A DNA stretch of 64,000 nucleotides. It comes from Latrodectus hesperus (taxonomy: Eukaryota; Arthropoda; Arachnida; Araneae; Theridiidae). The stretch lies in assembly GCA_037975125.1 (NCBI GenBank), contig JAJQOW010000014.1, positions 2,284,786-2,348,785 on the forward strand. The letters are read 5' to 3'. Both the position numbers and the translations under genes were made by a program. The first letter of the stretch is position 1; the number at the start of each line of letters is the position of its first letter. The notes beneath the pieces are model-generated. The model saw only the letters and a list, made by a program, of their open reading frames with translations, made no database searches and was not told where the DNA came from. Below are positions 43,330 to 54,690 of the stretch, in pieces.

Positions 43330-43850
43330 GTAGTACTTGTTTGAACTTAAAGCTTAGTAGAATATTAGAGAATATTTTCCATTGCATGAGTATAGAAAAG
43401 GATATGTAATACTTGCATGAATTTAAAGCTTAATAGATTGTCAGAGAATATTTTTCGTTGCATGAATGTAGAATAAGAGACGTAGTGCTTGTCTAAATTT
43501 AAAGCTTAGTAGAAAATTAGAAAATATTTTCCATGAGTGTAGAATAAGATATGTAATAATTGCATGAATTTAAAGCTTAATAGATTATCAGAGAATATTT
43601 TTTCGTTGCATGAATGTAGAATAAGAGACGTAGCACTTGTCTAAATTTAAAGCTTAGTAGAAAATTAGAAAATATTTTCCATGAGTGTAGAATAAGATAT
43701 GTAATAATTGCATGAATTTAAAGCTTAATAGATTATCAGAGAATATTTTTCGTTGCATGAATGTAGAATAAAAGACGTAGTACTTGTCTGGATTTAAAGC
43801 TTAGTAGAATATTTGGGAATATTTTCCATTGCCTGAGTGTAGAAAAAGAG
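43330..43850. repeat. Tandem array with A/B higher-order structure
   Basis: Seven monomers of about 71-77 bp, each carrying a TTTAAAGCTTA core at 43347, 43423, 43499, 43570, 43647, 43718 and 43794. Two monomer types alternate: A (CTTAGTAGAAAATTAGAAAA...) and B (CTTAATAGATTATCAGAGAA...). The A+B unit recurs every 147-152 bases. The central units are nearly identical while the outer ones are more diverged, typical of a small satellite expanded from within. Confidence 0.93.
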
Positions 43851-44847
<997 letters not shown>

Positions 44848-45889
44848 ACCGCATTCTTCTCTCTGCCTAGAAAGGGTTTTGCTGATGTTGGAAACAAAAA
44901 TCACATATACGGATGTCATAGAAATATTAAAATTAAATTACCCGTATTATTTATTAACACGTTACAGTGATACATCCCTTAAAATCAGATCAATTGCCTA
45001 TTGATGTGAAGGATATTCATTGAAGGATCTTATACATTTCCTAGTAGCTTATTTTGTTTTCTGCCTACAGTTTCAATAAACCAGTTCAACCTTAACTCGG
45101 TATTTACTAAGCATGTATCTGTTAATAAGATTATAACAAGTCATCCCGCAATAACAAATGGGCTACATAGCCATCCAACATGTCTAAATAACAATACATT
45201 CTGTAAGTAAATTTTACTATATCTTATTAAGCAAACTATTTGAATAATTTGCATACCTTACTGCAGAACTATAGCAACTGATATTTTTCATAATGCCAAA
45301 ATCCCTTTTTTGTTTATTTAGTATTGCGAATTGCCTGAATTTTTTAGCTTAAAATGCTTAAAAAATGAACATGAAAATTTTTACTTTAGCTAATTCTTTT
45401 ATATTATTATAATAACAAAAATTGATATTAAAAATTAAAACTTGTTTTAAAATAACAAGCAAACACATTCTAATTATTTTATACTTATATGACAAAATTC
45501 TTTTTGACGAGGTACATTATTCGTTGTCAGTGAACATATGTTACTAATTATAAACTTTTGAATTTATCAAAAAATCTGAATTAATTAAAAATACAGGCGG
45601 TTAGCAAAATATTGAAACCCATAAAATAAATTTATTTGTATAATGTAGAACCAAATTTGGCATGTAATATAGCATGAATTCGCCTAGGAATCAAGACAAC
45701 TTCCTTCTTTTAAAATTTGATCACATGTTTTTTCTAATCAGAAATATTTCCTAAGAAATTTTCAGCTATTGATAGAGTATGTATATTCTTGTTCATTTAG
45801 AAGATTTTATAGAGGATTTTTGTTGCGATTGTGATATAATTTATTCAGTATGATGGGGGTATATATTTCATTACATTTATACATTCTCA
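44848..45889. other. AT-rich spacer, no feature seen
   Basis: No gene or repeat recognised before the duplicated target site at 45890. Confidence 0.65.
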
Positions 45890-45997
45890 GTGCATTACAT
45901 TTCTTCTTCTTCTCCTTCTTAGAATTGGGTTTGTATGTCATTGAGCACCTCTGCTTTTATCAGCATTTTGTACCTTTAACTCCAAACCCAATGTTTC

Positions 45998-46204
45998 CTA
46001 GTTCCAGTTGCTCGGGTCATCCACTTTATTAATAAAGTCCGATAACCCTTTAATGGAGTCAAGGTGTAACTCTTTAGTATGGATGATGCCTAAAGAGGTT
46101 AATCTAGGGAGGGCAAGAGCCTCGCATTCATAAATGATATGCTCTGCCGTTTCCTCTTGCGTATGACATTTCCAGCAGATAGGGTCTTGCTGAAATAGTC
46201 CCAT
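45998..46204 (-). pseudogene. LINE ORF2 C-terminal zinc-motif fragment
   Basis: Open for 68 codons: CWKCHTQEETAEHIIYEC is C-x2-C-x8-H-x4-C, the motif found after RNase H in R1/I/Jockey-type ORF2 proteins. ALALPRLTSLG and a C-terminus ending in DDPSNWN follow, then stop. It is the conserved tail only, with no catalytic domain, and is joined upstream to unrelated N-terminal coding sequence. Confidence 0.83.
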
Positions 46205-46296
46205 CTGGTCAGAGAGTCAGTCATATTTGGGATAGCTTCCTGACTTTCACCAGAAGATGGTTTGGAGGTCATTTCTACCTCAAGTGAAGGATTCAT
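46205..46296 (-). pseudogene. Start of LINE ORF1, joined to ORF2 tail
   Basis: ATG at 46294-46296 opens MNPSLEVEMTSKPSSGESQE, a hydrophilic start of the kind seen in LINE ORF1 proteins, preceded by about 400 bases of GC-rich leader. At about 46205 it runs into the ORF2 C-terminal segment in a different frame. Identification as ORF1 rests on its position after the 5' UTR. Confidence 0.5.
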
Positions 46297-46708
46297 TACT
46301 GCCCCTTTACAAGACAGCCTCTGAGTTCACTTGTCTTTTTCAGCAAGGTCAACTTCAGAGGCATCACCTGTAGATGCAGAAAGGATTGTTATTTCTTGTG
46401 TCTTTTCAGCCACAAGATAACAATTTATAAGCTCAGGTAATATAAGTCCACCCAGCATTGCCTAAGATACTGGGCAAGGCAAATTACTCTAGAAGTTTGC
46501 CAGGCAACTAGAGGCTCCGTTAAGACACCAATACCGCGGTGCCAATTAGCCCTAGGCACGGAACGCATAACACCAGGGTTTACGGGAGCTGGTTCGCGGC
46601 CTCTGATTCTATATTCAAGGCTATCCTGTCGTTCCTACAGGACGTTCGGTGATCCACCGCCTACCGACGCGCCTGGTAGCTGCTCAGGCCCCAGGGTGCA
46701 TTACATTT

Positions 46709-49090
46709 TCTAAAGTTGTATACATTTTGTTTTTATATTTTGTAACAAGCAGAAACTAATTTAAAACTATTTTTAAATTATTCTATATTATATGTCTGAA
46801 ATTAGTTTTTTTAATCGATTAGTTCCTCATGATAAAAACCTGTATAAAAATACTTCCTAGAAAGAAAAAAAAGGAAATTTCAATTCTTCAATACTTATAT
46901 AGATTTAAATTTGCAAATTATTCTCTCAAGGTTTGATTTGGAAAAAAGCATTTTATTTAAAATGATTATAAAAATAATTAAGAATATGTAATTATACCAA
47001 AAATCTATACAAATGCCGTTTTCCTTTCTTCTATTTTCTAGAATAAATTCTAATAAATATTTTTAAAAATGAAATGTCAGAAAGCAGATGATAGTGGTTA
47101 TCATTCAATCCACCGCACATAAAGTAGTTTGATAGCTGAAAAGACAACTTGAGATTTAGTGTTCACAAACTCATGTTTCTTCATTACAAAAAAATAATAA
47201 AAATTGAGTAGAAAAAGTAAAAAAAATTCAGTCCAGTTAAAGAAATGCATTAAAGAAAATAAAATATAAGTAAGATGCTGGTAGAGAAAAGTGAGGAGAG
47301 ATTCTCTTAAGAGACAGTTCAAAGCTTTGATACGTAATTGAATCAGAAATGTTTGCGAAGTAAGTAATTTTGAAAATTACCTTCTTACCCTTAACATCTC
47401 AACCTTTAGAATAAAGTTTTTATTTGCCACTTGCCTTAGGGAATTTAGTATTCGAGATATATTTTCCTACCTTTTTCTATTTTTGTTAAAGAAAAAAAAA
47501 CAATTTTCAAATAAATGTCAAAGATTTTCCAATATTTGCTCAGTGAATGAATGTACAAGAAGCATCTAATCATCATTACAGAATCTTGTACTGTTATCGT
47601 GGCGGAGGAATCTTTATGGAAATGTATATTAATAAAAATAAATGAATACTTCTTATTGCCGCATACTCCAAGTATATGGGTATTTTTATTGTTTTTTTCA
47701 AATTCGAAACAGCAAAATATTTTATGCAAAGGCATTTAAAAACTTTGAAATCCCATTTGAATAAAAGAAAAACAAAGAATAATGTTTTATTTTAGAGATC
47801 GTTAGTTAAAATGTATCTTTTTTTAAGGGAGATTTTTATATTTTATGTGACTTATAAAAAAATATGCGTTATTATAAGAAGGTTAATTACATAATTTTAA
47901 TTAGCTTTATAGTGATAATTATTAGCTTTTGTCATATCGAAGTAACGTTGTTAATTAACGTCAAAATATATTTATTATATTTTTCTCAAACTTCACCAAA
48001 ATTTTATGGTTATATTTCTTTATCTTAAGCTATTGTATTATGAAGGAAAATACATTTTCTCTTTTGTTGTATCATTTTTAATTTAGTTAATATTTTTTAA
48101 CCCTCTAGGAATTTTTAGGAAAAAATCACCTTATTTTGCATAATTTAACAAGTTTTATAAATGATTAGTTAAAAATGTGACATTTTGAGTTTTTTATTCA
48201 TTATATAGTTGATACTTAAATATACGAATTTTAGTAAAAATAGTTATTGCGTTTTTTATACTTAATAATATTTCTTACAAGAAAATTCGTAAAAAAAATT
48301 TTTTTTTGAAATAACATTTTCGAATTTTTAAAAAATTTTTCGAGAAAATTGCATGAATAATATACATAGAAATAAAAAAATTAAACATTCTTATTAAAGA
48401 ATTTTAAAAATAATAATTTATTTCATAATTATTATTTTTAAAATTTTTCAAAATAATAATTTATTCTAAAGCCTTCTTAGAAATTTTTCATTTCAGAAAT
48501 CTATTTTAAATTTTATTAAAAATATTTTTATTCAACTATTCCTATTTCTATTTAAAATACAATTAAAAGATCATTAATATAGAAAATCAAACACATTTCT
48601 ATTTAAAATATACCAGTAAATAAAAGAATTTATAAAAATTTTATAAGTACTATCAATCTAAAATTAATAATCAAAATTAAAGAGCATATTACTGTCTTAG
48701 AATTAAAATAATCATATACAGGCATTGATGAACATAGGAAATTGTTAACATCGATATTTCGAAATTTTTGCATGAACTTCAAATTCTAAAATTACACTTC
48801 AAAATTTTAGGTTTCAAGTTTCCATGAAGAGAATTTAGATTGCTTTAAAATGGATTCTCGTTTCAGATTCATTTTGAAACAGAAGTTATTTAATTTTGAC
48901 ATATGATTAAAAATAGCATTGATATTGTTTCATGTTATTTCAGGTTAAATTATATTGTCCATCGTTTCATGAATTTGTTGCTGTTGCTATTGGACGAAAC
49001 ACACTTATTTTTTTATTTGATTACAAAAAGACTATTTGTGAAATAAAGATATAATTACATGAGCTGGGTCATTTTAGATTTTTACGTTAA
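46709..49090. other. AT-rich spacer
   Basis: No gene recognised. AT-rich imperfect inverted repeats occur near 48400-48480. Frames at 47445-47739 on both strands show no domain. Confidence 0.65.
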
Positions 49091-49094
49091 AATG

Positions 49095-49400
49095 CGTAAT
49101 AACCCTATGACTAGTAGCTTCACCCCTCTTCCTCTAAGATCAGCAAAGTGAAGCATCATTTACCACATTCACAGACCATAATGGTGACCAATTTGGAAGA
49201 GTGACCACATTCTCATTCTCTGGGTTGCTAAAGCTCCGAGGAATGGTGACGAGTTTGAAGTCCATAGTCCTTCTTTTGGTTTGGCGTGGGTGTGAAGGGT
49301 TACCACAGCAAGTCTCACTTCATGGTATGAAACTACGAAACATTTGGTAATAGACATATATTCCAAACCTGTGTTAATTTTAAGGTACACTCCAAAGTTC
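49095..49400 (+). repeat. SINE E copy, degraded
   Basis: Matches, in opposite orientation, the element at 58233-58606: GTAGCTTCACCCC, TCAGCAAAGTGAAGCATCAT, TTGGAAGAGTGACCAC, CTGGGTTGCTAAAGCTCCG, then AGTCCTTC and GGTATGAAACTACG. It is older and more diverged, and its right end is indistinct. Confidence 0.75.
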
Positions 49401-49687
49401 CCCTGCATCTATCTATATGTATGTATGATAAAATGCGTATATTATCTTTAAAAAAATATAAAAATCTGATATTTATAGTATGTGTTGCACATACTAATAA
49501 AGCAATTTTCATTTTAATTAGTACTTTAGTGAATTTAAAAACTGGTTGAAGGAAATTATAAGCAAATAAAAGCTAAATGATTTGCTTTTAAACTTTAATG
49601 AAAAATATAATTAGAAAACTAATTACCAAAAATGGAATGCTAAGAAGGAATGGAATGACTTAAGCCGGGTAGAGTTTACTTGTAATT

Positions 49688-49997
49688 TGAGGTGTTGTTG
49701 TTGTTGCTGTTATCGTGTACCATCTAGGCTGGCAATATGGGTTGCGCTGCTCCACTTTTTCAACTGAACCATATTTTGGTGTGAATTCCGACTTCCTCAG
49801 AACACACACATGCCATAGGGATCCGTTTATAGGATAGGCAACCATTCACACCTCATTCATATAAGGAAAGGACAAAGACAGGATAGATAGAGAGAGATAG
49901 TACATCCATGCCCGAACCGGGATTTGAACCCAGGACCTCCCTATCCGTAGTCAGGCACTCTGACCACTAGACAGGACGGGCGGCTGAGGTGTTGTTG
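49688..49997 (-). repeat. SINE B copy 3, with perfect target-site duplication
   Basis: Element 49701-49984 on the minus strand. The head contains CTAGTGGTCAGAGTGCCTGA, CTACGGATAGGGAGGTCC and box B GGGTTCAAATCCC. The body matches the copies at 26 and 32 kb, and the tail is CAGCAACAACAACAAC. A perfect 13-bp direct repeat (TGAGGTGTTGTTG) lies at 49688-49700 and 49985-49997; part of it may be tail sequence. Confidence 0.92.
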
Positions 49998-50981
49998 CAA
50001 TGATATTGTAACTATTTTCTAGCAATGTTTACTACAACAATGCTAGAAAATAATCATAATTTTATTGCAACAGCAAATCAAGCATAATTATAATAGGCTT
50101 TACAAACTGCATTTAAATTAAAATATTTATAGCTTTTAAGATCTTGGATTGCTTTCTCGTTTGGTTTCCTCGTACGAAAACTGCTTCAATTTATCTTCAG
50201 ATTCCAGATTATGCTTCTTATAATAAAATGAGTCATCATCCACATTGTACCTAACCAGCAGATATGCAAATGTAGAATCGATGAATGCAGGTGGGAGCAC
50301 TTGAGCAATAGAAACGATTGTGACAGTTTTATAACAATGCACATAACATAGAGGGAATCGTGCTCTACGACATCGGACACAGTATCACAAAAAATGCAGT
50401 CGATATCACAACAACAATTTTTTGACTTAGAGATTGTATTATAATAAAATGACTGAAAGATAGCTATCACACACTTTTGCTAATTGTTGGCCCTAAATCA
50501 TGTGTGTTTGCAATGAGACAATGAAATGAAGACACAGACATTCGAATGACTTCTCGTCATATTGCCAGTCACATCTCACTTACGAATATAACACCATAAT
50601 AGAGATATCAAATTAGAGATAGCAGATATTATAGGGACAGCTGATTTGGTACTTTATGAATATCGATATTGGCAAACAGCCAAAGATAGTATTTAAGAGT
50701 GGTATTAGATCTAACTTTTCAATGCATGAATAATATGCATGCATTAAATTGCATCGACAAATCAGAGATATATTTCTGAAATTTTGAAGCTATTTTTTTC
50801 TTTTTATCATAACATCTTGACTTTCGGCAATAATATGTTACTGTAAGTCCATACAGTGACAAATATTTCGCATTAGCTCATTAAATTGCATTTCTTCTTT
50901 GACCTGACAGTTTTTCTAGATCCATAACCTATTTGGCATCAAGTCATTAAATAAATAATAATCATCTTGAAATACATCCTT
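49998..50981. other. Spacer with an unassigned minus-strand frame
   Basis: An imperfect hairpin lies at about 50013-50050. The minus frame 50136-50342 ends ...DKLKQFSYEETKRESNPRS and looks somewhat protein-like (charged, balanced) but has no known domain. A second frame overlaps it (50186-50470, with CDIDCIFCDTVSDVVEHD). It could be an old exon or a transposon remnant; I cannot decide. Confidence 0.4.
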
Positions 50982-51180
50982 TCCTGGTACACTAAGCCGA
51001 GTGGCAGCTAAAAGGGATACTGCACGGTCATTAAATTCAAATTTTCGTGGATTTGAATCCCATCTCGAATTTGATTTCTGTAGTAGTTAGGAATTCATTT
51101 TAAACTGAAGAACCGATCTATTTAGTCCTCGTAAGCAAAATATAAATACTGAGAGTTAAACCAAACAAACTCCTGGTACA
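50982..51180 (+). repeat. SINE C copy 2, with target-site duplication
   Basis: Element 50992-51170: head with GCCGAGTGGCAGCTAAAAG and box B GTGGATTTGAATCCC, body with TTTAAACTGAAGAACCGATC and TAGTCCTCGTAAGCAAAA, tail TAAACCAAACAAAC. A perfect 10-bp direct repeat (TCCTGGTACA) lies at 50982-50991 and 51171-51180. Same family as 30762-30938, opposite orientation. Confidence 0.9.
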
Positions 51181-52628
51181 GTAGATCAGTTTTGGTTAAG
51201 TGCTTAGACCATATAAATTAATATCCATCAGTAACACACTTAGAGCCTATTTCCTTCAGTGTTGTGGCGTGCGTTAATGTTTATTGACAGTCGTAAACAT
51301 GACAGTCATTATTGGTTTTATCACTTTCCTCTCCTTGCTTGCTGTATTTTCAATTACTTATTATTTATACTGAAAACAATATAAATATCGCGTTTCATTC
51401 TAGATATATTCCTTTCTTTTTTCTTCACTAAATATTACAATATTTTATCAATAAATATTTTTGCAAGGGTAGGTAATTTATTAAGTTATTTTTCAAAAAC
51501 AAATTACATTTTAAAATACTTTTCGTACCTGAAGAAATAAAATCCTATCACTAATATGTGATTGAAAAATGGTTTTTCTCGAAGTTTTTTCTTAAAATGT
51601 ATCACATTTATTACTATATAAAAGCATTATAAATTCTTATCAAAAAAGTTTTTCAAGCTATATTTTCTTATTTTTAAATTTCAGACATTTGTTTACATTC
51701 CTCTGTCATTAATTATGTAGAGTATATGACAATATTTTATCAACTTTTTTTTACAAACACCATACGTTCAAAATTTTTTAAATATGTCTTGTGACCAATA
51801 ATATATCTATTAAATAAATAGAAAATGAGATTCAAAATAAATATTTTATTCAAAAATATTAAAACAAATGTGTTATCTTCTAGTTCTTCAAGGGTTGATT
51901 ATCAAGAATGAACTTGAATTTTGAAGCAAAAATAATTATTTACTAACATCTTCTAATTTGCAAATTATTTTTCACCAAAATTTCCGGTTATTTTTGAGAT
52001 ATACTTTTAGTGTCACGAATAACTAATTGCTTTTATGAAATTCAGTCACAAGTCAAAGGATTTAAAAGCTATATAATGAATGCATTTATTGTATAATTAG
52101 ATGTCAACGAAAATTTAAGAAATATTTCTTTAATTTTGATTCTGGTTTATAATTTATAAAAATTAAAGAGACAAGCTAAGAATACTCCCAATGCTTCTTA
52201 TAAAATGCTAAAAAAACTAAATTAACAACAAAACATTCCAAGTTATTCATAAATGGCTACTTTATTACTTGCAAAGCAAGAATTTCAAAATTCTATAATG
52301 TATTGTTTCATATCTTCAAAAATATAATATTGAAGATTGTCATGTTTCAAAATATTAAAATATTTTTGTATTTTTTTTTTTTTTTTTTTTTTTGCTAAGT
52401 ATTAGTATATTTGTGACTTAAGTGTTTGCAATTTTCATCATATAAAATTAATAATCCAAAGAATAGATTCTAAAAATATTTCCTTGTAAAAAGTAAATAA
52501 TTTTTCTTTAATGTAAATAGTAATGTGTTTTGAATTTAAAGAAATTAATGGGTGTTAAACTGAGCAATATGTAGAGAATAAGTTATGAATGATAATATAT
52601 CTTAACAATGTGAGATATGTATAAATAT
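51181..52628. other. AT-rich spacer with a T23 run
   Basis: No gene seen. A homopolymer of T lies at 52371-52393. Confidence 0.65.
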
Positions 52629-52820
<192 letters not shown>

Positions 52821-54021
52821 CGGCCTATTTACATAGACGGAAATCAAAATCTAAATTCCATATTTTAATTTCATAAAAATAATTTTGATGATCACTATGA
52901 AAAATGATCTCCATGAATTTTATACAAATTATATCATATAAATTGTTAACAATGATAAAATCAGAAATATTTTACTGTATACCATATATGTATGTACGTA
53001 TATATATATATAGACCCTTTTTCCTTTTTTTTTTTTTTTTTACTCCTCCAGATTTTGGAGAAATTTGTCGTCATAAGCAAAATGTAACTATATTAGGACA
53101 AACAAATTAACCATCTACATTTTTAAGTATCTCATCTCCAAAATAAAAAATCAGAAGTTAAATTTTATTATTACTAAAAATCTTTGTTTGATATAGGAGA
53201 AGCATAATTAGATTTTCTAAAATATAAGAAATTAAATTTACTGAGATATGAATAAAACATTATAATCGCATGGGAAATATTTGCAAGAACAATGAAATAT
53301 AGGTTTTCTTTGATATTTATCTAAGAACTTAATATAATCCTGGAATGAATGAGACCATCATGTAACATTACGACACTTCTATTACTGACCATAAAATCTA
53401 CCCATACAGTTCAATATCGGGATTCTATTAGGTTATCCACCGGAAAACTCTGCCAAACCACTAGATAATATTTGTTCAGCCCTTGCATCGCTTTCTGCCG
53501 AACCGCACGCATTCACATCAACAAAAGAACAGCAAACAGCATTTCCCTGAGTTGGTGGCCGAGAATAGCCGACTCAGCGTCAGTAGTAAAAAGAAATGGT
53601 GAAATCTGTTTCCTCTTTTCGCGAAATAATATTTGGAAAGCTGTTTGTAGCTGTCCAATCCTAGAATCTTCTGAAGCAAAAAGGAAGTATTGGATGAAAG
53701 TGAAGCTTTTCATACTGCTTCTGCAATATTATGATCTCTGCTCTCTAGAGCGAAACATACTTCTTCTTATCGTTTCCAGTTTATTTTTCCGATATTCTTT
53801 CATCCCTGCATTCATATTTGTTTCGTGGCTGCAAAATATTAAAAAGAAAAAGAATTTCGGCTTTATCGTGACCTAATGATAGAATCAAATTCTTCCTAAG
53901 GGAAGCTTCTCGGGTCATTTCCAGCTACTGTTCATCAAAAAGAGTTACTTTTGAAAATCTGTTAAGTGTTAAGTTAAGTTACTACATGAAAATCTGTTAA
54001 GTGGGTAATTTGAAATTTATC
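52821..54021. other. Spacer with an unassigned frame
   Basis: The plus frame 53472-53876 (134 codons) is the longest in a non-repeat part of the window but shows no domain, and its second half is simply hydrophobic AT-rich translation. The patch 53470-53720 is less AT-rich than its surroundings. No splice-flanked exon is convincing. Confidence 0.4.
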
Positions 54022-54690
54022 CGTTACGTGGTGCCAAACGAAGCGAAATTTATATAAGTAATTCAAATCAAAAATAGAAAGTGATTAACTTATTAAAAAC
54101 GTACTTATTAAGTTATTAAAAACGGTAATCATGCACCCAAAATTACGTGAAATATAGGTTTCTTGCTTTAAAATTTGTTTTACGAATTTTACGAATGGTG
54201 TTTTACGAATGGTTACGTGGTGCCAAACGAAGTGAAATTTATATAAGTAATTCAAATCAAAAATAGAAAGTGACTTATTAACTTATTAAAAACAGTAATC
54301 ATGCACCTAAAATTACGTGAAATTTAGGTATCTTGCTTTAAAATTTGTTTTACGAATTTTTCGAATTGTGTTTTACGAATGGTTACGTGGTGCCAAACGA
54401 AGTGAAATTTATATAAGTAATTCAAATCAAAAATAGAAAGTGACTTATTAACTTATTAAAAACAGTAATCATGCACCCAAAATTACGTGAAATTTAGGTT
54501 TCTTGCTTTAAAATTTGTTTTACGAATTTTACGAATGGTTACGTGGTGCCAAACGAAGTGAAATTTATATAAGTAATTCAAATCAAAAATAGAAAGTGAC
54601 TTATTAACTTATTAAAAACGGTAATCATGCACCCAAAATAACGTGAAATTTAGGTTTCGTGCTTTAAAATTTGTTTTACGAATGGTACTT
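54022..54690. repeat. Minisatellite, four copies of 155-190 bp
   Basis: Four tandem copies, each with GTGGTGCCAAACGAAG (starting near 54029, 54218, 54388 and 54544), TTTATATAAGTAATTCAAAT and ATCATGCACC. Spacing shrinks 189, 170, 156 because internal ACGAATGGTGTTTTACGAAT and TTATTAAAAACG sub-repeats vary in number. Copies differ by only a few substitutions. Confidence 0.95.

Larger units (their letters stand above)
45890..46708 (-). mobile_element. LINE-derived internally deleted element with 13-bp TSD
   Basis: A 793-bp insert (45903-46695) between perfect 13-bp direct repeats, GTGCATTACATTT, at 45890-45902 and 46696-46708. On the minus strand it starts with a GC-rich 5' UTR-like block (CCTGGGGCCTGAGCAGC...), then a short ATG-led frame (46296), then directly the C-terminal zinc motif of an R1/I-type LINE ORF2 with its stop, a short 3' UTR and an AAG-rich tail. 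Endonuclease, RT and RNase H are absent. Having both LINE ends within one clean duplication means it inserted as a unit, or that a full LINE later lost its middle. Confidence 0.88.

Noticed and set aside
43330..43850. CRISPR-like array of regularly spaced repeats
   Set aside because: There are no unique spacers: whole 71-77 bp monomers repeat, and the genome is eukaryotic.
53472..53876. 134-codon plus-strand frame as a gene
   Set aside because: No domain, no splice or promoter context, and its second half is hydrophobic AT-rich translation. Left as unassigned.
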